Source of the DNA: DATFTE01 sp963840665 | GTDB lineage: Bacteria > Acidobacteriota > Terriglobia > Terriglobales > Acidobacteriaceae | Assembly: GCA_963840665.1 (NCBI GenBank) | Contig: CAWIZO010000001.1 | Coordinates: 1-64,000, forward strand | Direction: 5' to 3' | DNA length: 64,000 nucleotides | Shown: positions 17,883-26,000 of the stretch, in pieces | How the letters are laid out: every line of letters begins with the position of its first letter | How positions within the stretch are numbered: position 1 is the stretch's first letter | Notes under the pieces: generated by a model | The model's input: the letters and a program-made list of their open reading frames with translations, nothing else | Database searches by the model: none | Told to the model about the DNA's origin: nothing | Position numbers and translations under genes: made by a program

Positions 17883-18737
17883 TCACATTCTTGCACGGAA
17901 TTCGCATCGTGGTGTTTTCGTTCGACGAAACGCGGCCGGCGTCATCCCCGTGTGGGCTTTGAACATACGGGTGAGATGGGCCTGACTGCTAAATCCGGCT
18001 TGAGCGGCAAGGTCACAAAGACTCAGATCTTCCTTGCGCAGTTGCTCGCAACAGAAGTCGATTTTTCGCCTGCGAGCGTATTCCCCGATCGTAGAGCCAA
18101 AGTGACAGCGAAAGGCCCGCGCCATGTGGCCAATGTGAACTCCAGCTTCAATCGCCAGCGTTTCCAGTTTCGGCAAACTGGCGAAGTCGCCATCGACGCG
18201 ATCACGGAGCCTTTGAAGCCAAAGCGGAGGGCGCTTTTCGACGAAGGCGGAGCGTTGCATTTCGCACGCGAGTTCCATGACGAGGGCTTCGAGGGCTAGT
18301 GGCGACAAGTCATCAGCCAGCACAAGCTCTCGTCTGACCCGTGCTGAAAAATCGCAATGGTTCGGCATGTGCTTGGGCCCAGCGATACTTCCCACAACTG
18401 CCGCAATTGGTTCCAGCCACGATGCCGGCATTTCCACCATCAAACAATGCGCTCCGGCTTTGCCGATTCTGTCCCTGTGGATTTCTCCTGCCGGACGATA
18501 AAGAACATCTCCCCGGCCGCAGTCGAAATGCTTGCGCGAAAATTCTTCCCTGTAACCTCCGCGAAACACCGAAGTGAAGCTTGCGGTTTCGTGCCAGTGG
18601 AAAGGAGTCTCAAAAGACGGGCCGTAGTAAGACTCAGCGACGATCAGCGAACCCATCTGATGTACTGACCTCAACTCTCCAAAGTGCGCTCCGGGGGCGA
18701 GTACCTGACGATCGTTGCGTCCAGCATTCTGAAGCAT
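17883..18737 (-). CDS. AraC family transcriptional regulator
   Basis: About 284 residues from the ATG at 18737 (MLQNAGRND); the frame runs open upstream to 18839, but that extension looks like leader. The N-terminal half is cupin-like, with ESYYGPSFETPFHWHE and GRGDVLYRPAGEIHRD as the ligand-binding barrel. The C-terminal half carries two helix-turn-helix units; the second reads LCDLAAQAGFSSQAHLTRMF and is followed by the HTGMTPAAFRR end typical of AraC. The ligand is unknown. A 7-bp inverted repeat lies directly in front of the chosen start and could be an autoregulatory site. It is divergent from the STAS gene at 18896. Confidence 0.9.
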   Translation of the reverse strand: MLQNAGRNDRQVLAPGAHFGELRSVHQMGSLIVAESYYGPSFETPFHWHETASFTSVFRGGYREEFSRKHFDCGRGDVLYRPAGEIHRDRIGKAGAHCLMVEMPASWLEPIAAVVGSIAGPKHMPNHCDFSARVRRELVLADDLSPLALEALVMELACEMQRSAFVEKRPPLWLQRLRDRVDGDFASLPKLETLAIEAGVHIGHMARAFRCHFGSTIGEYARRRKIDFCCEQLRKEDLSLCDLAAQAGFSSQAHLTRMFKAHTGMTPAAFRRTKTPRCEFRARM

Positions 18738-18738
18738 A

Positions 18739-18756
18739 GCCAAATCATCATTTGGC
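18739..18756. promoter_or_regulatory. inverted repeat before the AraC-type gene
   Basis: A perfect palindrome, GCCAAAT-CATC-ATTTGGC, ends 2 nt before the preferred AraC start codon. Its size fits an operator or a small hairpin over the ribosome-binding region. No known consensus was recognised. Confidence 0.35.
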
Positions 18757-18895
18757 CGGTCGCGGCCGTCAAACTCTTTTTGCGGACCCGTATGCTTTTT
18801 ACAACTGTTTACAACAACTTGACATTGTGGAGGTGACATCCGCCCGAGTGCGGCGTCTATATTTGTAGATCGCAGAGAAACTGGAAGAGGATCAT

Positions 18896-19267
18896 ATGTT
18901 TAGCGTGGGTGTGGATCGCAGCGAAGATGTAGTCGTGTTGCAGTGCCGGGGAAGGATGGTGCGCGGAGATGCCACGCACATACTCCGCGACGCTGTTACC
19001 AGCCAGCGGAACACGAGAATCATAGTGCTTGATCTCTCGGACTTGCAGGCCCTCGACGGCGGCGGATTGGGAACGCTCGTTTTCCTTTATTGCTGGACAA
19101 CCGACAACGGCATTCAGTTGAAGCTGGTGAATCCCTCGCACATGGTTCGCGAAATGCTGGAGCGCACCCGGCTGAGTGCTTTATTCGAAGTCTCAACGGT
19201 AGATGAAGCGCTGACAATCCTTCGCAGTCCAGACTATTACCACCGCGAATGCGCGATTGCGTCCTGA
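18896..19267 (+). CDS. STAS-domain protein (anti-sigma factor antagonist-like)
   Basis: A 123-residue single STAS domain, about the length of SpoIIAA/RsbV-type antagonists. The central motif reads LDLSDLQALDGGGLGTL, where active antagonists have a phosphorylatable serine in DSSG; here it is DGGG, so regulation by an RsbW-type kinase at this site is unlikely. A good ribosome-binding site (GGAAGAGG) precedes the ATG. It stands alone, with no anti-sigma kinase gene nearby, and ends 9 nt before the convergent L,D-transpeptidase gene. It may bind a partner without phospho-control. Confidence 0.85.
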   Translation: MFSVGVDRSEDVVVLQCRGRMVRGDATHILRDAVTSQRNTRIIVLDLSDLQALDGGGLGTLVFLYCWTTDNGIQLKLVNPSHMVREMLERTRLSALFEVSTVDEALTILRSPDYYHRECAIAS

Positions 19268-19276
19268 GAGAGTCGC

Positions 19277-19783
19277 TTACGGTTTGATTTCGATAGGAGT
19301 GCCGTCGGGCACGGCATTCCAGATTTCATCCATCTCCTGATCGGTGACCGCGATGCAGCCGTCGGTCCAATCCTGGGTGCGGTGCGTCGCTCCTAGCCAC
19401 CCGAAGCCATTCGGCAGTCCATGCACCATGAGGTCGCCGCCGGGAGAGACTCCCGACTTCCGGGCACGTTCTCGGTCTTCTTCGCTGGGATAAGAAATGT
19501 GAATCGACCGGTAGTACTTGCTCTTAGGATTGCGGCGATCGAGGATGTAGCTTCCCTCAGGAGTCTTGTGGTCACCTTCCACGCGTTTGGGGCCGATAGG
19601 ATCGCCGCCGAGCGCGACCTTGTATATCTTCAGTACCTTGTCGCCGCTGATCAGGGTCAGCGTTCTTTCTTTCTTCATGACAATCACACGGTCGGCTCGG
19701 GCATCCGCAGGGAGCCTGTCATCGACCGTTCCAGCCATCACGAAAAGCAGCACCAAAAACGCAAACAAATGTTTGGCCACCAA
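19277..19783 (-). CDS. L,D-transpeptidase (YkuD domain), exported
   Basis: 168 residues. An N-terminal hydrophobic segment (LFAFLVLLFVMAG) acts as signal or anchor, then the YkuD catalytic domain follows, starting at RVIVMKKERTLTL. The active-site region is MVHGLPNGFGWLG followed by DWTDGCIAV, with the catalytic Cys in TDGC and an upstream His in VHG. Such enzymes form 3-3 cross-links in peptidoglycan or attach proteins to it, in the periplasm. It is divergent from the M23 peptidase gene, 37 nt away, and the pair fits a wall-remodelling unit. Confidence 0.93.
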   Translation of the reverse strand: MVAKHLFAFLVLLFVMAGTVDDRLPADARADRVIVMKKERTLTLISGDKVLKIYKVALGGDPIGPKRVEGDHKTPEGSYILDRRNPKSKYYRSIHISYPSEEDRERARKSGVSPGGDLMVHGLPNGFGWLGATHRTQDWTDGCIAVTDQEMDEIWNAVPDGTPIEIKP

Positions 19784-19820
19784 GCGGATTATAGACGCGG
19801 GGCGGTGCTAGGCTGAAAAG

Positions 19821-20714
19821 GTGAATGTCTTAAGAGCCATGCTCAAAGCAGTATTGCTGTTTGTGTTGTTATCGGGCGCGATGGTTTTGGCGCAAACGGC
19901 TCACGGGGCCAAACCCTGGTCGGTCCTTTGGCAGCCCAGTCAATTCGTCAATGGCTCCCCAGTGTTGTTTCGCGTAACCGCGCCAGTGACGTTGCAATCG
20001 CTCTCCGGAACCTGGTTAGGCCACCAGGTGTATTTTTCTTTCGATGCCGACGGCAAAACCTGGTTCGGCGTTGCGGGGATCAGCCTGGAGACACCCCCCG
20101 GACAGTACTCTCTGGCTCTGACCGGGACGTCGTCCAAAGGCACGCCACTCACTTTTGAGCGAAAGCTAATGGTCGGGAAGGCAAAGTATCCAAGCGTGGC
20201 AGTGAAAGTTGCCAAGAAATTCACCGAGCCAGATTCGGAGCAGATCAAGGAAATCAATCAGGACAAGACCATCAAAGAAGATGCGTTTAAGCATTTCAAT
20301 CCCGACCGCCTGTGGACCAGCGAATTTCGTCCGCCCGTGAATGCTCCCGTGTCTGACGTCTTCGGCACGGGCCGTACGTTCAACGGAAAAGTGCAAAGCC
20401 GTCATCAAGGACTCGACTATGCGGTTCCTTCCGGAACGCCGGTGACGGCAGTGAATCGCGGGACTGTCTTGCTCGCTCGTCCGCTCTACTTCGAGGGTAA
20501 TTGCGTCGTTATCGACCACGGCCAGGGATTACTCAGCCTCTATATGCATATGTCGGAATTCAAGGTAAAGGAAGGCGAGCAAGTTTCGCGCGGCCAAGAG
20601 TTAGGACTGAGCGGAGGCACGGGGCGCGCCACCGGTCCGCATTTGCATATCGCCGTCCGCTGGCAGGGAACTTATCTGAATCCTGCGACGCTACTGACCT
20701 TGAAGATCCCTTAG
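19821..20714 (+). CDS. M23 family peptidase (LytM-like), exported
   Basis: 297 residues from a GTG at 19821; an ATG at 19839 (MLKAVLLFV) is an alternative that still keeps the signal peptide ending near VLAQTAHG. Residues about 25-130 form a beta-rich N-terminal domain. The C-terminal LytM domain has HQGLDYAVPSGTPV (zinc ligands His and Asp), an LYMHMSE segment and GPHLHIAVRW (the HxH ligand). All metal ligands are present, so it should be an active peptidoglycan endopeptidase. It overlaps the 3' end of the convergent sigma54 activator by 4 nt. Confidence 0.93.
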   Translation: MNVLRAMLKAVLLFVLLSGAMVLAQTAHGAKPWSVLWQPSQFVNGSPVLFRVTAPVTLQSLSGTWLGHQVYFSFDADGKTWFGVAGISLETPPGQYSLALTGTSSKGTPLTFERKLMVGKAKYPSVAVKVAKKFTEPDSEQIKEINQDKTIKEDAFKHFNPDRLWTSEFRPPVNAPVSDVFGTGRTFNGKVQSRHQGLDYAVPSGTPVTAVNRGTVLLARPLYFEGNCVVIDHGQGLLSLYMHMSEFKVKEGEQVSRGQELGLSGGTGRATGPHLHIAVRWQGTYLNPATLLTLKIP

Positions 20715-22660
20715 AGCCTTTGTCCCATCGCCTTGCCGCTGCGTGGGCTTGGGCTTGATCGCAATGAATCCCGCAAATCGAGATTGCGAATCAGGCGGTG
20801 CAGATAATTGGGATGAACACCCAGCAGTCGCGCCGCATCGGTAAAGCTACCCTTGGCATCTTCTAGCGCATTGAGGATCAACTGCTTCTTCAGATCCTTC
20901 ACGGCTGTATGGTACTTGGCCGCTGAGACTCCCTCCGGAGGATCCTTCTCCAAGAAAGATTCCGGCAGGTCCTCTGGCTGCAATTCTTCGGAAACACTCA
21001 GCACCAGCGCGCGCTCCATCGCGTTTTCCAGTTCGCGCACGTTGCCCGGCCACTCATGATTCACCAGGCAAGCCATCGTGGCTGGAGCGATTCGTTTCGG
21101 CCTGATCTTGCATTTCTTCGTGTACTTCTGCACGAAGTATTCCGCCAGCATCGGGATGTCTTCGCGACGCTCGCGTAAGGGAGGCATCTCGAGCGCGACG
21201 ACATTCAGCCGGTAATAGAGATCCTGGCGAAACGTCCCTGCTTTCACCGCCTCTTCCAGGTCTCTATTGGTAGCTGCAATCAAGCGGATGTCGACCGAAA
21301 TAGGCCGTGTCCCACCCACGCGCTCAAACTCGCGCTCCTGCAGAACGCGCAACAGTTTCACCTGCAGCAACGGAGCCATCTCCCCAATCTCATCGAGGAA
21401 GACCACCCCGTGGTTTGCGACTTCGAGCCGACCCTTTTTCTGCGTGACCGCTCCGGTGAATGATCCTTTTTCGTGACCAAAAAGTTCGCTTTCCAGCAAG
21501 CCTTCAGGGATGGCCGCACAGTTAATCGTCACAAACGGCTTGTCTGACCGAGGACTGCTTCGGTGAACGGCGCGCGCGACCAGTTCTTTTCCCGTCCCAC
21601 TCTCGCCCTGGATGAGCACCGTAGCATCGGTTCGAGCCACGCGCGAGAGAAACTGGTATACCTCCTTCATCCGCGGGCTCTCTCCGACCATGTTGTGTTC
21701 GAGATTGATTTCGGTAGTGAGCCGCAGGTTCTCCTGCTCCAGCCACTGCAAACGTCGGGCGTTGTCGAGCGCTACCGAAGAAATGCTCGCGATCCCCGCG
21801 ATGAGCTGCATATGCTCTTCGTCGAATCGCCCCGCAGCGCTAGTGGTGTCCAGATAAATACAGCCGATGACTTTCTCGAACAGGGTCAGAGGGACGCACA
21901 ACAGCGAGCGAACATTGGAGTTCACCAGGCTGTCTACGCTCTTCAGGCCGCCGCTGCTGGGCACATCCGCGCCGAGAATCGCCACCCCTTGCTCCACGAC
22001 TCTTCGTGTGATGGTGCGGCTGACTGGCACGGGTTGCGTATTCGATAAACGCCTGTGGCGTGCAAAAACTGAGGCGAAGCGATCTCCATCCTGAGGATCG
22101 AGCAAAATCACCGCGCGTTCGGCCGGAGCAACTTCAAAAATGAGACTTAAAATCTTGCCCTGCAGCTCTTCAAAGTCGCGGATCGAGTGCACTACCCGGC
22201 TGACTTTCAATAATGCCGCCAGGTTTCTTCCCACCCGCGAGGCGGTGGGGAGTTCACTTAACAGCCGGTCCGGTTGCAGATAGAGGACATCCTGCGGACG
22301 GAGCTGAGCCGTCGCATGGGTCAAACTATCTTCGAATTCAACGACCCCGGAAGATGGCTCTTCGGCTTCTTCCTGCACCAGAAAGACGAAGACAGAATCG
22401 CCCGCGGACACCTGGTCGCCGTGCTGCAGCCCCGATTCCTTAATCGCGATCCCATTGACGAACGTGCCGTTACGACTTTCGAGATCACGAATCGAATAGC
22501 GGTCACCCGTGCGCATGATCACGCAATGCTTGCGAGACAAGGACGGATCGCTGATCGACAATAGATTGGCCGGATCACGTCCGACCGGAACTTCCGCGCT
22601 GGACAGGGCGAAACTGGAGTCTTTCAATGGCCCTGCGATCACTAGCAACCTTGGATTCAC
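20711..22660 (-). CDS. FHA-GAF sigma54-dependent transcriptional activator
   Basis: 649 residues. The FHA domain (22-90) has VGRD, LSRKHC and SRNGTFVNG, so it should bind a phosphothreonine peptide. A GAF domain follows (about 150-300). The AAA+ core has Walker A GESGTGKE (352-359), the sigma54 contact loop GSFTGA (399-404, with Ser in place of the common Ala) and Walker B FLDEIGE (421-427). The C-terminal Fis-type helix-turn-helix is at about 595-630 (SFTDAARLLGVHPNYLHRL). It probably links Ser/Thr kinase signalling to RpoN promoters; the kinase at 42293-44878 is a possible but unproven partner. A tandem operator-like repeat lies 81 nt upstream of its start. Confidence 0.95.
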   Translation of the reverse strand: MNPRLLVIAGPLKDSSFALSSAEVPVGRDPANLLSISDPSLSRKHCVIMRTGDRYSIRDLESRNGTFVNGIAIKESGLQHGDQVSAGDSVFVFLVQEEAEEPSSGVVEFEDSLTHATAQLRPQDVLYLQPDRLLSELPTASRVGRNLAALLKVSRVVHSIRDFEELQGKILSLIFEVAPAERAVILLDPQDGDRFASVFARHRRLSNTQPVPVSRTITRRVVEQGVAILGADVPSSGGLKSVDSLVNSNVRSLLCVPLTLFEKVIGCIYLDTTSAAGRFDEEHMQLIAGIASISSVALDNARRLQWLEQENLRLTTEINLEHNMVGESPRMKEVYQFLSRVARTDATVLIQGESGTGKELVARAVHRSSPRSDKPFVTINCAAIPEGLLESELFGHEKGSFTGAVTQKKGRLEVANHGVVFLDEIGEMAPLLQVKLLRVLQEREFERVGGTRPISVDIRLIAATNRDLEEAVKAGTFRQDLYYRLNVVALEMPPLRERREDIPMLAEYFVQKYTKKCKIRPKRIAPATMACLVNHEWPGNVRELENAMERALVLSVSEELQPEDLPESFLEKDPPEGVSAAKYHTAVKDLKKQLILNALEDAKGSFTDAARLLGVHPNYLHRLIRNLDLRDSLRSSPSPRSGKAMGQRL

Positions 22661-22740
22661 TTACGTCCTCGCCCCTGATCCCCCGAATGTGTTTAGCACA
22701 CCACGGGATTCAATGCATAAGATTTATGGACATTGTCCAA

Positions 22741-22775
22741 TATCCGAACAGATAGCACTCTATCCGATCAGATAG
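22741..22775. promoter_or_regulatory. tandem operator-like repeat upstream of the sigma54 activator
   Basis: Two copies of a 15-mer, TATCCGAACAGATAG (22741-22755) and TATCCGATCAGATAG (22761-22775), match at 14 of 15 positions and start exactly 20 bp apart, about two helical turns. Each is itself near-palindromic (CTATC-N6-GATAG). Placement in the 5' region of the activator gene fits a dimer-binding operator, possibly autoregulatory. Confidence 0.55.
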
Positions 22776-22947
22776 TGATTTGGGTGGTTTTGGGAATGCA
22801 CTTTCTAACTAACAGACTCAAAGACGCCTGAAAATTCAGAAGGTTAGCTATCCTCAGCGCATTGGCGACACACGTGCTTTTCCATCAGTGAGCTGAACTG
22901 GCAAAAGCGATGGGGGAAGCGCTTTCAGCAGTTTCGCTGGCTCGCTC

Positions 22948-22991
22948 ATCGGGAATCTGGGGGACCCCCTCATCAGATTCCCGATTTTTTT
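22948..22991 (+). terminator. strong intrinsic terminator on the plus strand
   Basis: Perfect 12-bp arms, ATCGGGAATCTG (22948-22959) and CAGATTCCCGAT (22974-22985), are followed by seven T (22985-22991). The T run lies on the plus-strand side only, yet the neighbouring protein genes are both on the minus strand. The rest of 22661-23001 holds the operator repeat and no convincing ORF; a small plus-strand transcript ending here is possible. Confidence 0.75.
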
Positions 22992-23001
22992 GCATAACTT
23001 G

Positions 23002-26000
23002 TTACCCGGCCGCCGCCGCAGGCTGTAAGTACCCAGGCGCTGATCCATCCTGAACCGCAATCCCATCCCGGAAGGTGACCGTCCTTCCAGAAATCGCTGG
23101 AACCCGTTCGCCGGGAACCAGAATCCCCACCAAATTCAAAGGATCGGCGGCGGAGATAGTGATGGTTTCGCCTGTGAGAGGCATCTTCCGCGTAGCACGC
23201 AACGACTCGACCGCAACCGGCAGCGCGAACTGCTCGCCGACGAACCCGTCGACGAAACGGCCGCCACGAATCTCGCCTCGATCCTCCAGGCGCCGAAATC
23301 CCATCTGCATCTCGCGCCACTTAGGCAGATTCGTCTCGCGTGCGAGCAGATCGCGGAAGACGATGCCGTAGCGTTTCAGAAGCATCCAGCAGGTGGCTTC
23401 CACCGCGCGGTTGTGATTGGAGGCTGGATCGGTATAGAGCAGTGCCCAGCGTCCGGAACTATGGCGCGGCCGAGATGTGCGTCCGCTTCCTTGGCCGGCC
23501 CGTCGCTTGGGATCGATGAGAGCGCGCAGATTGTCGAAGCCGTCGGCGGTCACCACTCCGCCCGCCACAAGCTCCCAGAGAGCCGTTTCTACTTCCGCTT
23601 TGAGCTTGCCCGTACCCCGCACTATGTCGGCAAAAAACGAGGCTCCGCGCTGTTTCAGGAAGTCGAGTACCTGCCGTGCTCCCGGGCTTAGCCCTCGCGA
23701 TTCAGGCTGCTCCGTCGACGGATGGTGCGGCGTCATCCAGTCCGCTTCTTCGCGTACAAAGAAAGTAATAGGAGCCACGCTGGTGGGAATCACCCGGCGC
23801 TTGCCTGCCGAGGAGTCTTCCAACGTCGCCGGATGTGGAGAGAGCCGCCCCCAACCCACCGCTCCGGTTAGACACAGCTGGTCGAGCCATTGTGGATCGT
23901 AGTTGAGGATTCGCCGACTGAGTACTTGCCGCTCCCACGCATTCGCAGGAATTTCAAATCCCTGCATCTGGCGCAGCACCTCGAGCGTCGCCCGTTCGCC
24001 TTCGACTTGTGCTCCCGCAGCCACATGCTGCCAGCGCAATAGCCATAGCATGAATTGTGCCGCGGTGACTGGCTCAATCTGCTTGCGAAGCGTTGCCACG
24101 GTAAGCCGGTGAATTCGCGCCAGAAGCCGCCGTTCGCACCACTCGGTTTCGTGTGGCGCGGGCGCCCCCGCCCGCGAGGCGTTGCCGGTGAAGTTCCCTC
24201 GCAGGATGCTTCCGCTGGACTCCATCCGCAGCAAGGCCTTGTCAATCTCGGAAGCCGGCAATGCCAAAAGCTCGCTCAACCCACTGGATGTAGCTGGGCC
24301 CAGATGATGCATCCATCCACTGACAAGCGTGAACAAAGCCTCGTCGTAAGAGGTAAGCCCCTCCTCGATTGTTGGCAAAAGCTGATCAAATTGCGCGCTG
24401 GGAAAAAGAATTTGAAAACCCTGCATGCGCTCTGTTGCCACCCAATAACGTCGCTCGCCAACGGCTGCAATCGCAGCCCGTCCGTGCTCCCGCAATCTCT
24501 CGAAAAAGAATTCCCAGGCGGGGTCCGTTTGGGTGCCGGCGCCTTCGCCCGTCCCGAGCGAAGCTCGACCCTCCGAGGGTAGCGCCACCAGCGTATGCAG
24601 CACATCGTGCAACTCGTCCGCGTCGCGAACGTCGGGCCACGCCTCCTCCCGCACCTGCGCAATCGCCGCTGGATCAAGCTTCCCAACTTCCTCCAGCACC
24701 GACTCGGGCAGCATCCGCCGCATCTCTACCGCGCGTGCCCTGCGCTCTTCCAGCGGAGCATCGTCAAGATAGGCATACGGATTCGCGTTCAGAATTTCGT
24801 GCGAGAACTGCGAAGGCACCGGCGTGTCGACAGCTATACAGCGAATCTTGCCCGAGGCCATTCGCGCCAGCAGGTCTTTCAACCCGTCCAGATCCATCGC
24901 CTCGGTCAGGACATCTTTCATGACTTCTTTGACCAAAGGATGATCGGGAATCTTAATGTCGCCCTCGATGTTTTCCTGGCAAGCCGCCACGTCGGGGAAC
25001 ACTGAGGCTAGAAGATCATCCGAGCGCATGCGTTGAATTTGCGGAGGAACTTTCTTTCCGCCCTGGAACCGCAGCAAGGCCAGCGCCCTGTTCGCATCCC
25101 AGCGCCAGCGGGTGCCAAAGATGGGCGAGGCCAGGGCGGCCTGCTCAAGGATTTCCTGCACCGTCTCTACCGCCAGGAAATGAAACACATCGGCGAGAGG
25201 GAAGCTGTGTTGCTCGGCGAGCGCAATGTTGAGACCGTTATCGGTGGCAGCCGCCTGTAACTCAAAATTGAATCCGCGGCAGAATCGCTTGCGCAGCGCC
25301 AGTCCCCAGGCCTTGTTAATTCGCCCGCCGAACGGCGCATGGATCACCAATTGCATCCCACCGCCTTCGTCGAAGAATCGCTCGGCGATGATAGTGTCCT
25401 GGGTCGGCACCGCCCCCAACACTGCGCGCCCCTGCAGAACGTATTCCACTGCCTGCTCGGCTCCGGGATCGTCGAGGCCGCATTTTTCTTTCAGCCACGC
25501 GACCGTCTCGGCTACTTGCGGAATTGCCTGCGAGATGCCGATGGGCGAGATGTTCGCCAGCCGGTCGCTGATCTCCTGCCGCAAATCGCCCACACCGAAA
25601 GACAGTTCCTGCGTGCGCGCGGGAGCTTCGCCCAACCAGAAGGGAACACTCGGCGGCGCGCCATGCGCATCTTCCACCAGCACGCGTCCCGATTTTCCTT
25701 CCACTCGGCGAATGCGCCACGAGGTGTTGCCCAGCAGAACGATGTCTCCTGCATTGCTCTCGACCGCGAAGTCTTCATCGAGAGTTCCAATGACGGTGCC
25801 TTCCGGCTCGGCAACGACATTGAACAGAGCGGTTTCTGGAATCGCCCCGCCGCTGGTGATCGCCGCCAACCGGCTCCCGCGCCGCGCTCTCAGTCGGCGG
25901 TTGATCCGGTCACGATGGATGTACGCCCCATAGCGCCCTCGCCTCGACGCAATTCCTTCCGACAACATCTCAAGAATGGAGTTGTAAGTCTCGCGGGTCA

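Noticed and set aside
18819..18863. TTGACA (18819-18824) and TATATT (18858-18863) as promoter of the STAS gene
   Set aside because: The spacing of 33 nt is far from 17; not a believable sigma70 promoter.
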